From Lactobacillus sp. W8174 (GTDB lineage Bacteria; Bacillota; Bacilli; Lactobacillales; Lactobacillaceae), in NCBI RefSeq assembly GCF_016100975.1, contig NZ_JACFRN010000005.1, forward strand, positions 124,001-188,000: a stretch of DNA of 64,000 nt. Direction: 5' to 3'. Of the stretch, positions 1 to 8,341 are shown piece after piece. The notes under the pieces are model-generated. The model was not told the origin of the DNA. It saw only the letters and a program-made list of their open reading frames with translations, and searched no databases. A program made the translations under genes and the position numbers. Within the stretch, counting starts at the first letter, position 1; each line of letters opens with the position of its first letter.

Positions 1-2298
1 ACCTGTACGAACAGCTTTTTCAGCATAAACTCGCTTAATTTTTGCTAGCAATGAATCTACTTTATAAGGCTTCATTCCCTGACCAGATTCGCCTATAATT
101 GGTAGAAAGTTCAGTAATTCACCCATTTTTCTTTTTTGAACACTCGAAGTTAATTTGCCTACTCCAGTATTTAGCCTTGTAGAAGCTGCCATTATTTTTA
201 GTGCACGGTCAGGTGCAAAGTCAAAAATATAGCAATTCGTTTTTTTACCAAATGTAGGTGACGAATAGGGTGTTTGAGCTCTAAAAGCAGCCTGAAGATA
301 CTGCATTGCACTATTAGTGTTGGATAAAAATAAAACTCCTGTCCAAGGTTTAATTGTGACACCAGTGGTTAACTTTCTTACAGTTAAAGTAATTGTTTTC
401 GTTTCTGCTGGATCAGGACCCATAGCATCATTAACTTGTTTAATATCACTCTCGTATGTGATACCATTATCGTCTCCATTACGAACAACGTTAACCACCT
501 TGTAATCCATACCAAAGACAGGATGATCTTTTAGCAATATTTCAAGCGCATTGGCTTCTTTAACTCCTGGTAAGATCCATAGGGTATGACGTAGCCGTTC
601 ACGAAATTCCTTGGTTGAAAATGGATAGTTCGTATTTTTATCAGGTTGAGTGATATTATCCAAAAAATGGCGAACTTTATCTTCATAAATAAACTTCCCA
701 TTCTGATTAACTCTAAAAAATTCCTTAAAATTAAATGAATTGTTTTCATCTAAAAAGATTTCATCTTTAAGCTTTCTATTCATTTCAAACGTGAACATGG
801 AAACTTTAGGTAGTCCATCATAAGGATTTGGCTCATTGGGATGAAGTTCATTCCAGGTGTACTTTGCTTGTTGCTCCATAACATAGTCCCATGTATAAGT
901 AGTATCTTCGTTATACTGATCAAGAATATTGAATGGAGTACCTGACAATTCCAACAATTTTGTATAACCTTTTTTTACAACTAAACTAGTAACTTTTTGG
1001 GCTAGCTCCGTCTGGGTACCTTCATGTGCCTCATCAATTATTACTAAATCCCAGTTAGTACTAAATAATTTACGGTTTTTATCTCCTGCAGTACCACCGA
1101 CTATCTCAGACCCACGCAAATCCTGTAAACTTGCAAAATATATGAATGGCTTATCACTATTCGATAGATAATCAAAATCCTCTCCTTCTTTTTTAGAGCC
1201 ATAAAGATACCCTGCTTCAGCCATATTTAACTTTTTGAAATCATTGAACCAACCATCATCAACAACTGGCCGATGTGTCATAATCAAGACATGTTTGTAT
1301 TGCTCATCTTTTACTAGCTGCAAAGCAGAAATTGTTTTACCAAAACGCATTTTTGCATTCCATAGCATTTCATCATGTTTCTTAAAAGCCCTTTCGGTTT
1401 TCTTAACAGCATCTTTTTGCTCGGGGCGTAAAACAATATTAACTTTAAGACTATTACTGCTTGGCGCATCAATAGATTTTTTCCCTTCTTTAACAGCTTT
1501 GATAGCCTGTTTTGCAGTCTCAAGATCAGTTTCAAACCATTCTTGCCCTGTTCCCATTTCTTTTTTCTTAATGCCAGAGCGTAGCAAAACTTCATGTACA
1601 TCGTAATCACGAAACCAACTGTTATCAAACTTTCGATAAGCTAATTCAGCCCATCCTAATTTATAGGGCACGCCAGCCGTTCCCATATATTGTTTAATCC
1701 TATTATTTGCTACTTTTCTTAAATCAGGACTATTGGGCTTATTATCCATTTCGTAATCGTCTATGGTGGCATCACCAACTTTTTCTAGCCCATTATAAGC
1801 AGGCCATTTACCATCTGTATTATCACCCGTTTCTACATAGATTAATTTTCGTTCAGCTGTTTGATATAGATTGGAATGCTGTGGCTCAACAAAGTTGGTG
1901 ACCTTTTCATGTCCATCAAAATAGGAATTGGTAAACCATATTAAAATACTGTAAAGTTTCTTTAAACCCCCTAAAGCGTCAGACTTACTATATTTTTTTA
2001 GAGTATGGGCAGCACTATTACCTAATGATTTTAATTGGTAAAACAAATTTAATATTTCTTCACTAACCAAATTTTTTTGTTTTAATATTCTCAAGTTATC
2101 ATTTAAAGAATTAAATTCATCAACAGCTATGTAATTTAAATCTAAAATCATTAAAACTACTTTTTCAATGATCTTGCGAATAGATTCAAACTCATTGCTA
2201 AACTTTCCAAGAACGTAAAGTTCTTCAGCATCCTTAGCTGCATCATACAATAAATGAGTATCGATATTATTATTTAAAAATTCAAAATTACTTTCCAT
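1..2298 (-). CDS. SF2 helicase/restriction-type ATPase with DUF4145-like N-terminus (partial, 3' end beyond window)
   Basis: The frame is open from the ATG at 2298 to the left edge, giving 766 residues without a stop; the C-terminus lies outside. Residues about 1-130 are helical and contain an LGNSAAH motif like the DUF4145 (HEPN-like) domain seen at the front of some HsdR-type subunits. The helicase core shows a variant Walker A (MRFGKT, about 317-322), DEAH (422-425), SGTPF (452-456) and a motif-VI-like QAAFRAQ (669-675). This suggests an ATP-driven DNA translocase of restriction or defence type. It sits 105 bases after gajB on the same strand, so it may be cotranscribed with Gabija. The ribosome site is weak (TAGG, about 9 bases before ATG). 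Whether a nuclease domain follows cannot be seen. Confidence 0.8.
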   Translation of the reverse strand, partial: MESNFEFLNNNIDTHLLYDAAKDAEELYVLGKFSNEFESIRKIIEKVVLMILDLNYIAVDEFNSLNDNLRILKQKNLVSEEILNLFYQLKSLGNSAAHTLKKYSKSDALGGLKKLYSILIWFTNSYFDGHEKVTNFVEPQHSNLYQTAERKLIYVETGDNTDGKWPAYNGLEKVGDATIDDYEMDNKPNSPDLRKVANNRIKQYMGTAGVPYKLGWAELAYRKFDNSWFRDYDVHEVLLRSGIKKKEMGTGQEWFETDLETAKQAIKAVKEGKKSIDAPSSNSLKVNIVLRPEQKDAVKKTERAFKKHDEMLWNAKMRFGKTISALQLVKDEQYKHVLIMTHRPVVDDGWFNDFKKLNMAEAGYLYGSKKEGEDFDYLSNSDKPFIYFASLQDLRGSEIVGGTAGDKNRKLFSTNWDLVIIDEAHEGTQTELAQKVTSLVVKKGYTKLLELSGTPFNILDQYNEDTTYTWDYVMEQQAKYTWNELHPNEPNPYDGLPKVSMFTFEMNRKLKDEIFLDENNSFNFKEFFRVNQNGKFIYEDKVRHFLDNITQPDKNTNYPFSTKEFRERLRHTLWILPGVKEANALEILLKDHPVFGMDYKVVNVVRNGDDNGITYESDIKQVNDAMGPDPAETKTITLTVRKLTTGVTIKPWTGVLFLSNTNSAMQYLQAAFRAQTPYSSPTFGKKTNCYIFDFAPDRALKIMAASTRLNTGVGKLTSSVQKRKMGELLNFLPIIGESGQGMKPYKVDSLLAKIKRVYAEKAVRTG

Positions 2299-2403
2299 AC
2301 TTTTTACCTAACCTAATGCTTAATTATCCTAAATTCCGCCTGTAAATTTTTTTAAAAACCTGTATACCAAATCTAAAAAATAAGTATATTTAAAGAATGC
2401 CAT

Positions 2404-3513
2404 TCATTTTGTTAACAGATTAATCGCTTTATCATATATATTTTTGGGCATTAGATAAATATCAGATGACGAACGTGTTAAAGCAACATAAAGTTTATGC
2501 AAAGTTTCCTTTGTTATTTTGTTCTTTCCTCTGTTTGACAATAAATTATAAGCATTCTCAGTCAAAATTACACATGTTTTTTCAAAAGTACTCCCTTTAG
2601 AATAGCCCCATTTATTTTTGTTCTTTAACTTATTGTATCCTTTTGAACTCGCATCATATAATAACTTTACAATACTATGATCGACCAAAATATTTAAAGC
2701 TGTACCTATATTTAAAACAAAATTTACCTCGCCTTTTTTGTTATCTAATTTAGGGAAAATATTGATCCCTAAATTGGCTCTTATAAAGCTACAAATTTTT
2801 GGCGCACAGCGCCAGCTTTTCACTAAAGTAACTGTATCAACTTTGATTTTTTTATTTTCAAGATATTTTATAAATTGATCGTAATCATATTTTAAATAAA
2901 TATTTTGGCTTTTCTTAACTTTTCCAGCAAAGGTTACCAAACTTTGATAGTAATCTCCTACCATAGTTACATTATAGTTTTTACCTTTGCTTATATCTAA
3001 TATAAGTTTATGATCAAAATTTATAAAATCCTGAAATTCATCAATATAAATTTCATCAACAAACTTACCAATATACTCTCTTACTGCCTTTTTAACTGTA
3101 GCTTTTTGTTTAACAAATAGCTCCGAAAGTCTTCTGACATAATAACGGCTATTTTCATCAAGAAAGTGTCTAGGAAATTCATCTTTTACGTATCCATTTC
3201 CCGGATTATTTCTATCAAATTCAATAGGTTCAACAATAGTCATGCCCTTACCTTTTAGCCTTTTCCCTGATTTACAGAGGTACAATTTTTCATTAGGTTT
3301 AATAATCCAATAATATACAAATTTTGTATAAGTCATTATTTCTGTGTTGGCTGGTATAATTCCATTATGGCTTTCCTTTACACTTTTTATTAGGTTTTCA
3401 ACGTTTAGGTTAGTGAAAGTTATCAATAAATTTTTCTTATTTGGATCAATCATCTTTCCCAACCAAGTAGTTTTACCTGCTCCGGCAACTGCTAATTTTA
3501 CTTCAGCAGCCAT
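2404..3513 (-). CDS. gajB: GajB-like UvrD/Rep-type SF1 helicase of a Gabija system
   Basis: This 369-residue protein has the SF1A motifs in order: Walker A AGAGKTT (10-16), Walker B IYIDEFQDF (155-163), MVGDYYQ (184-190), the SWRC arginine motif (233-236), a motif-V-like KGSTFEKT (306-313) and LYVALTRS (341-348). In Gabija, GajB assembles with GajA and responds to DNA ends and nucleotides. The pairing with an OLD-TOPRIM gene is what identifies it. It is shorter than GajB proteins I know (nearly 500 residues), as if the 1B/2B insertions were reduced, yet every motif is present, so it reads as compact rather than broken. Its start overlaps the end of gajA by 16 bases, which suggests translational coupling. 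Confidence 0.85.
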   Translation of the reverse strand: MAAEVKLAVAGAGKTTWLGKMIDPNKKNLLITFTNLNVENLIKSVKESHNGIIPANTEIMTYTKFVYYWIIKPNEKLYLCKSGKRLKGKGMTIVEPIEFDRNNPGNGYVKDEFPRHFLDENSRYYVRRLSELFVKQKATVKKAVREYIGKFVDEIYIDEFQDFINFDHKLILDISKGKNYNVTMVGDYYQSLVTFAGKVKKSQNIYLKYDYDQFIKYLENKKIKVDTVTLVKSWRCAPKICSFIRANLGINIFPKLDNKKGEVNFVLNIGTALNILVDHSIVKLLYDASSKGYNKLKNKNKWGYSKGSTFEKTCVILTENAYNLLSNRGKNKITKETLHKLYVALTRSSSDIYLMPKNIYDKAINLLTK

Positions 3514-5123
3514 GTTATACCTTCTTCTATATATTCTGGGGTTCTAAACTCAACCTTACCCTTAATCTTTTCGGCTAATTTTAGTGCAAACTCTGTCTTT
3601 CTTGTTAGCATTGCAGCCAATGTATTTGGCAAATCTTCATGTTGTTTATATCTTGTATTTCGAAGTTTGCCTTTTGTGATTTCTTTGATGATTTGCTCAC
3701 ATAACTCTTTGTTATTATTATAAAGGGTAACTTCAAATGTAAATTCGTCAATATCTTTCGGCATATTTACTTTGAAAACTTCATTATTTATATTATTTAT
3801 ATTTTGGACTCTTGTCACATCACCGTCATTGTCAGTTAACACAAGAGTTTTCTTATTTACTATTTTCGATAAACTTTTAAAATGATTATAGTGAATTCCT
3901 CTCATCGATATAATACTAATTTTATTTTCATCCAAGTCCTTATTTAAAGCATATTTAACTATTGCAGGTAGTAAAATATACTCACTTGCCCCCTCAACAA
4001 GTATAATTCTATTTCCTAAAACATATCTCAAAATATCAAAATTATCAGCTTTTTCGAAGTATAGCGCATCATCTTTTGGCAAGTCTTTGAGACTTTGTCC
4101 CTTATTCTCTTTAATCCAAATAGCTTTCATTAAATTTAATTTATTTATAATCATAGATTCATGAGTTGTTGCTATTATTTGACTAACATTTTTTTCTTTT
4201 TCTTGAATTCTATCAATTTGCTTCCTTGTATTCGAATAACTTAAATGATTTTCAGGTTCCTCCAACATTACTAGATCTAAATTTACTTTTTTTTGTAGAG
4301 AAAGTGAAGTTTTTAAAATATTTTCTTCACCTTTACCCATATTTCGTAAAGAAATATTATCCTCTTGAATTTCTATTAAATTATTTAATTTACTTTTTTG
4401 TTCGTCTAACGCAAAAGTTCTTTTCTCACCTATATCTAAGATATCTTTCTTATCAGATAAAAAATTTTTCAAAGAATTTGAGAAAACATATGATAACTTT
4501 CTTTGATCTCCCTCACTTAGGCTAGCTCTATACAAATTACGAGCATAATTTCCATAGATATCCTTCTTACTTTCGGAACTATCAATTAAAATTGATTTTA
4601 AAGGATTCATATTTCTTTTATATGCTTGACCACTAAAAGTAGTCCAAACTGCGTGATAATATTCTATAGGTATGACTTTGTTTGCATCATTTGAAAAATC
4701 TATATTATTAAATTCTGAATCATAAGCTTCATCAAATGAAAACTTAAAATTAATTCCGTATCTGCAATTTTCATCTGAATCTTTGGATAATAAATTATAA
4801 TTTTGTCCATAAAATCTTTGATTTTTCAACTCATTATCTAAAGCTAATTCAATTTCAATTTCAATTACAGGCAAATCTTTTGGCTGCGGTGATTTCTTCT
4901 TTAGAAAATGATCTATATTTTTCATATTTAGCTCTTGCTGATCTTCATTGCTGAAGCCATTAAAATAGTATTGATTTAAGACAATATTTATTGCTTCAAG
5001 TATTGTTGACTTACCTACAGAATTCTCACCAATTAAAATATTTAGTCCTTCTTGAAATTCAATATGAAAATTTTCAAACCTTTTATAGCCTTTGATATGA
5101 AGCGATTTTATATAATTTGCCAT
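3498..5123 (-). CDS. gajA: GajA-like OLD-family ATPase/TOPRIM nuclease of a Gabija system
   Basis: This 541-residue protein combines an ABC-type ATPase with a TOPRIM nuclease. It has Walker A GENSVGKST (32-40), a signature-like NMGKGEEN (261-268), Walker B VMLEEPENHL (285-294) and an H-loop ATTHES (318-323). The TOPRIM half has LVEGASE (375-381, catalytic Glu) and LTDNDGD (429-435, DxD metal ligands). Class 2 OLD proteins followed by a UvrD-like helicase are the Gabija anti-phage system, in which GajA cuts DNA when nucleotide pools fall. All catalytic motifs are present, so it looks functional. The start is fixed by AAAGGA 8 bases before the ATG. The IS element lies about 200 bases upstream and may have altered its promoter context. 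Confidence 0.9.
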   Translation of the reverse strand: MANYIKSLHIKGYKRFENFHIEFQEGLNILIGENSVGKSTILEAINIVLNQYYFNGFSNEDQQELNMKNIDHFLKKKSPQPKDLPVIEIEIELALDNELKNQRFYGQNYNLLSKDSDENCRYGINFKFSFDEAYDSEFNNIDFSNDANKVIPIEYYHAVWTTFSGQAYKRNMNPLKSILIDSSESKKDIYGNYARNLYRASLSEGDQRKLSYVFSNSLKNFLSDKKDILDIGEKRTFALDEQKSKLNNLIEIQEDNISLRNMGKGEENILKTSLSLQKKVNLDLVMLEEPENHLSYSNTRKQIDRIQEKEKNVSQIIATTHESMIINKLNLMKAIWIKENKGQSLKDLPKDDALYFEKADNFDILRYVLGNRIILVEGASEYILLPAIVKYALNKDLDENKISIISMRGIHYNHFKSLSKIVNKKTLVLTDNDGDVTRVQNINNINNEVFKVNMPKDIDEFTFEVTLYNNNKELCEQIIKEITKGKLRNTRYKQHEDLPNTLAAMLTRKTEFALKLAEKIKGKVEFRTPEYIEEGITWLLK

Positions 5124-5169
5124 AGAAAAATCCTTTTTTAAAATTACTTATTTAATGTTTTAAAAAATA

Positions 5170-5186
5170 ATACTTATACAAAGTAT
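5170..5186. promoter_or_regulatory. Candidate operator/promoter region of gajAB
   Basis: A short inverted repeat, ATACTT-ATACA-AAGTAT, lies about 50 bases before the gajA start. It overlaps TATACT/TATAAG sequences that could be a -10 on the minus strand. Such repeats are common by chance in AT-rich DNA, so this is a weak call. Confidence 0.25.
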
Positions 5187-5320
5187 ACCATTTGAATATA
5201 TATTTGCTTATCTTTACTATAGTTTACAACAACTTTCAGGTGGAAAGTTCAGAATTTTATTAAAGCTAATTCTAACTTCTTAACCAAAATAGCTAGCCAA
5301 ATAAAAATAGAAGCCAATAT

Positions 5321-5344
5321 GATATGACCACCAAATTTAGGACA
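5321..5344 (+). repeat. Left terminal inverted repeat of the IS element
   Basis: It matches the reverse complement of 6769-6792 at about 19 of 24 positions. The inner part, TTAGGACA, is identical. Confidence 0.8.
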
Positions 5345-5362
5345 AATTTGGGGGTTATTTTT

Positions 5363-6757
5363 ATGTCTAAATTATCCAAACAAGATAAAATTGAAATCTA
5401 TCATCTTTGGCATGATTATCAAATCGGCCCTGCTGAGCTAAGTCAGCGTTATCAGGTTGGCAAATCTAATATTGGTTACTTGTTGGCTTTAATTGACCGT
5501 CACGGTCTAGCCATTTTAGATCAGCCTTTCACAGCTTATACAAGTAATTTTAAGGAGCAGGCTCTTAGGCGAATCATAGTTGACCATGAGCCCCTTTATC
5601 ACGTAGCGCTAGATTTAGGTTTAAAAAGTCATGGCATGTTGTCCAATTGGCTGCGCGAATACCGTAAAAATGGGTATAATATCGTTAACAAGCAGAGAGG
5701 ACGACCGCCCCATGACCAAAAGAGAGCAGCTGATCAAACAGGAAAACCATCGACTCAAGCAAGAAAACGAACGCTTACGCCAGCAGAACTTGAAGCTGAA
5801 AATCGAGAACGAATTCGTAAAAAAATTGAGCGCCTTAGTCGACCAGCGGACCAAGAACCGCAAGCCGCGGAAATAGCCCAGGCAGTTACCCAACTAAGGC
5901 GCGAGCTTAAAGTCAGCGTAACTTTTATTCTTGATGCCATTAATGCCAATCCTGATCTGCCCCATCTATCCCGCAGCAATTACTACTACACTTTAAAGAA
6001 GAAGGACAAAGAGCGGAATAATCGAGAAATAATGGCTGAAATCAAAGCTGTTTATGAGGAACACAAGCACCGCTATGGCTATCGCCGCATTACTGCAGAA
6101 CTAAGACGTCGCGGTTTATTAGTCAACCATAAAAAGGTGCAGCGCTTAATGAACAAGCTGAAATTGTTTGGCATAGTCAGTAAACGCTGGCACAATTACA
6201 GCAGCTATCGCGGCACTCAGGGTCCGATTAAGCCTGACTTGATTAAACGCAGCTTCAGTGCGGTTTATCCCAATCACAAATGGTATTCAGATGTGACGGA
6301 GTTTAAGCTCAAGGGGCAAAAGACCTATTTATCACCGATCATTGACGGCTGCACCCAAGAGATTGTTTCCTATACTATTTCCCGCAGCCCTAATCTTAAG
6401 CAGACCATGGATATGTTAAAAAAGGCCTGGCACAAATATCCGGCCTTGAATGGCTTGATCTTCCATACTGATCAAGGCTGGCAATACCAAAACGGCCAGT
6501 TTCAAGCGTGGCTGAAAAATCACGGCATTAGCCAGTCAATGTCACGCAAGGGCAATTCGCTTGATGATGGGTTAATGGAAGGCTTCTTCGGGATACTCAA
6601 GCGAGAAATGTTTTATGGTTTTGAAAAGCACTTTAAGAATCTCACTGAACTGGAAGAGGCGATTAGAGACTACATTGAATATTACAATCAGAAAAGAATC
6701 AAGATCAAACTAAAAGGACTAACTCCGCTTGAATATCGGAAGTTAGTCCTCAGTTAG
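5363..6757 (+). CDS. IS3-family transposase, OrfA and OrfB in one frame but with a scrambled OrfA C-terminus
   Basis: The frame is open from 5324, but GGGGG 8 bases before the ATG at 5363 supports that start (464 residues). The N-terminus is an OrfA-like HTH domain; the C-terminus is an rve integrase core with DDE residues in SDVTEF, HTDQGW and LMEGFF (Asp323, Asp383 and Glu419 counted from 5324). Normally OrfA and OrfB are joined by a -1 frameshift. Here a run of four C (5708-5711) shifts frame after RGRPP, so residues about 130-166 are read out of frame. The typical OrfA coiled coil (ending ENEFVKKL) is instead found in frame 3 at 5712-5876. One fewer C would restore a normal OrfA. The present protein probably lacks its leucine-zipper region and may be inactive. 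Confidence 0.85.
   Translation: MSKLSKQDKIEIYHLWHDYQIGPAELSQRYQVGKSNIGYLLALIDRHGLAILDQPFTAYTSNFKEQALRRIIVDHEPLYHVALDLGLKSHGMLSNWLREYRKNGYNIVNKQRGRPPHDQKRAADQTGKPSTQARKRTLTPAELEAENRERIRKKIERLSRPADQEPQAAEIAQAVTQLRRELKVSVTFILDAINANPDLPHLSRSNYYYTLKKKDKERNNREIMAEIKAVYEEHKHRYGYRRITAELRRRGLLVNHKKVQRLMNKLKLFGIVSKRWHNYSSYRGTQGPIKPDLIKRSFSAVYPNHKWYSDVTEFKLKGQKTYLSPIIDGCTQEIVSYTISRSPNLKQTMDMLKKAWHKYPALNGLIFHTDQGWQYQNGQFQAWLKNHGISQSMSRKGNSLDDGLMEGFFGILKREMFYGFEKHFKNLTELEEAIRDYIEYYNQKRIKIKLKGLTPLEYRKLVLS
5819..5825 (+). other. Slippery heptamer A AAA AAA for -1 frameshifting
   Basis: Seven A residues lie in the OrfA frame (GTA AAA AAA TTG) just before the OrfA stop at about 5876. This is the classical -1 slip site of IS3 elements and shifts into the OrfB frame. 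In this copy the upstream extra C has already placed the OrfA start in the OrfB frame, so the slip site is no longer needed. Confidence 0.75.
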
Positions 6758-6768
6758 CTAATATAAAG

Positions 6769-6792
6769 TGTCCTAATTTTAGGGTTCACATC
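6769..6792 (-). repeat. Right terminal inverted repeat of the IS element
   Basis: It is the partner of 5321-5344. It begins TGTCCTAA on the plus strand and is followed directly by the AATAT target duplicate at 6793-6797. Confidence 0.8.
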
Positions 6793-6995
6793 AATATTTT
6801 GGAAAAACTCTTTTTCTTTTAAATTATACTTTAGTATATTCATGCACTCAAACTCTCTTTTTATTATAAAAGCTAAATTTTAGCCAGAAAGACAGATTTT
6901 GTAACCATTAATGACGTTTATTCCACCATTTGCAGTAATCTAGGATAAAAGTTGAATTCATCTACTATACTTATTAACAGAAAGGAGCGCCAGGA

Positions 6996-7430
6996 ATGAA
7001 AATTAATTGTCACATCGATCCTAATATTAGTGAAGAACACGGTGAATTATGGATCAAAAAAATGACACCAGCAATTAATGAACTTTTGCAAAAATTAACA
7101 AAGTCCGAAAATTCTTTATGGTGCCATTATCAATCTCAAATTTATCCTATTAATTTTGAAGATATTTATTCACTTGAAGTTGCTAATAGAGATATTAATG
7201 TTTATACAGAAAAGCAGCAACTTACATATAATGATCGTTTATCTAATTTGAAAGCAGATCTACCGAACTATTTTATTGAAGCTTCACGCAGCGCTATATT
7301 TAATTATCAGCATATCGACCACCTTGAATTACTTAATAATGGGTTAATCGATGTTGTTCTGACTAATAAGCATCGCGTACAAATATCAAGAAGAAATATT
7401 AAGAACCTGAAAGAGAGGCTAGGAATATGA
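6996..7430 (+). CDS. LytTR-domain DNA-binding regulator
   Basis: This 144-residue protein resembles stand-alone LytTR regulators of Firmicutes, with a C-terminal LytTR domain (about 45-144, including IYSLEVANRDINVY and ending RVQISRRNIKNL) and no response-regulator receiver. Such proteins bind DNA through a beta fold and often regulate themselves together with a small membrane partner. The start is supported by AAAGGAG about 10 bases before the ATG. Its stop overlaps the next gene in ATGA, so the two are coupled. The downstream DUF3021 gene is the usual partner. Its targets are not visible here. Confidence 0.85.
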   Translation: MKINCHIDPNISEEHGELWIKKMTPAINELLQKLTKSENSLWCHYQSQIYPINFEDIYSLEVANRDINVYTEKQQLTYNDRLSNLKADLPNYFIEASRSAIFNYQHIDHLELLNNGLIDVVLTNKHRVQISRRNIKNLKERLGI

Positions 7431-7885
7431 AAAACATTAAAAAATTCATCAACTATATATTTAGGTTTTCAGCTGAAGGAACCCTATATGGACTGATCGT
7501 TTCTCTTTTTTACAATTTTTCCAATAAAAATTCAGTATATTATCCCTCAGATCCCAGTTTTACCACAAAATTTGCTACCCCTTTAAACGCTATGACCGTC
7601 TCAGTAATTTTATGGGCATTAATGGGATTAGTATTCGGTTTTGGCAGTTTTGTCTTTGCTATTAGACAATGGTCCATATTAAAGAAGACAATCGTTAGTT
7701 TTATCATTTACTACATCGGGTTTACTCCGCTTGCTTTTTTAGCAGGTTGGTTTCCAGCAAATATCGTTAACTTTATGATTTTTACAGGAATCTTCATCTT
7801 AATTTACGTCATAGTATGGTTTATAAGATCTTACCAAGTTATAAGAGAAATTAGAGAGATCAACAATAAAATAAAAAAGAAATAG
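7427..7885 (+). CDS. DUF3021-family membrane protein
   Basis: This 152-residue protein has four predicted membrane segments (about 15-33, 57-80, 87-110 and 115-140) and a basic C-terminal tail ending in lysines. Size, topology and its place directly after a LytTR gene fit the DUF3021 family, which commonly pairs with LytTR proteins and may restrain the regulator at the membrane. That role is inferred from family context. It overlaps the upstream gene by 4 bases and is followed by a strong terminator. Confidence 0.8.
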   Translation: MKNIKKFINYIFRFSAEGTLYGLIVSLFYNFSNKNSVYYPSDPSFTTKFATPLNAMTVSVILWALMGLVFGFGSFVFAIRQWSILKKTIVSFIIYYIGFTPLAFLAGWFPANIVNFMIFTGIFILIYVIVWFIRSYQVIREIREINNKIKKK

Positions 7886-7905
7886 TTTATTTGTTTCTAC
7901 AAATT

Positions 7906-7939
7906 AAAAAGGTGAACATTTTGAAGTGCTCACCTTTTT
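7906..7939 (+). terminator. Rho-independent terminator after the LytTR-DUF3021 pair
   Basis: The stem AAAAAGGTGA...TCACCTTTTT is followed by T-rich sequence. It is symmetrical, so it can also serve the minus-strand operon ending at 7976. Confidence 0.85.
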
Positions 7940-7975
7940 ATTCAATCAAATTATTTTCTACTGACTAACCGTGAT

Positions 7976-8341
7976 CTAAAATAGATCAATTCCTTTTTGA
8001 TGCAAATTATCTAAGCAACTTTGCAAATATTCATCGTCGTGCTCTGGGTAAATTGGATCAGTCCACGGAATAGCCGGTAAACTTGCGTACTCAGGACAAT
8101 ATTGTCCTCTATAATAAGGATCAAACCATTTAATATCTGGATGATAATGGCGTCGTTGCATTTCAGCTAATACTAACAAATGAAATTGATACAATTTATA
8201 CGGTGAATACTGAAAAACATAGTTAACAGTGGCATGTGATTTGCCCCAGCCACGTCCGCGCAAAGCTGCAATTTCTCGATGTTGCCCTAATAACTGTTGC
8301 CTTGGTAATCGCCAAATTAAGTCTTGATGCCATAATCTCAT
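7976..8341 (-). CDS. TIGR02328/Pyr_excise-family protein (T4 endonuclease V-like fold)
   Basis: This 121-residue protein starts MRLWHQDLIWRLPRQQLLGQHRE and contains LRGRGWGKSHATVNYVF, typical of the TIGR02328 group related to pyrimidine-dimer DNA glycosylase (endonuclease V). The QHRE stretch aligns by eye with the catalytic-Glu region of that enzyme. Glycosylase activity has not been generally shown for this subfamily, so repair is a guess. It overlaps the DUF1722 gene by 4 bases and is the last gene of the run. Confidence 0.75.
   Translation of the reverse strand: MRLWHQDLIWRLPRQQLLGQHREIAALRGRGWGKSHATVNYVFQYSPYKLYQFHLLVLAEMQRRHYHPDIKWFDPYYRGQYCPEYASLPAIPWTDPIYPEHDDEYLQSCLDNLHQKGIDLF

Larger units (their letters stand above)
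5321..6792 (+). mobile_element. IS3-family (IS150-like) insertion sequence
   Basis: The element is about 1472 bases, bounded by imperfect inverted repeats of about 24 bases (5321-5344 and 6769-6792) sharing an inner TTAGGACA. It carries one transposase gene and is flanked by a 5-base direct repeat, AATAT (5316-5320 and 6793-6797), the expected target duplication. Ends starting at the conserved TG (5325/6788) are also possible, so exact borders are uncertain by about 4 bases. The intact duplication implies a simple insertion without later rearrangement. It landed between gajA and the LytTR gene. Confidence 0.88.

Noticed and set aside
531..1628. Several short open frames on both strands at the left end
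   Set aside because: They lie in other frames of the long partial helicase gene, whose own frame is open to the window edge and has all helicase motifs.
4226..4525. 99-residue plus-strand frame opposite gajA
   Set aside because: It is antisense to the conserved ATPase motifs of gajA and has no ribosome site or family resemblance.
5231..5249. 7-bp hairpin AACTTTC/GAAAGTT upstream of gajA as a terminator
   Set aside because: The stem is perfect but short and has no T run on either strand; too weak to call.
5631..5876. Separate 81-residue gene inside the IS
   Set aside because: It is the C-terminal part of OrfA in its native frame, displaced by the extra C; its own start has no ribosome site.
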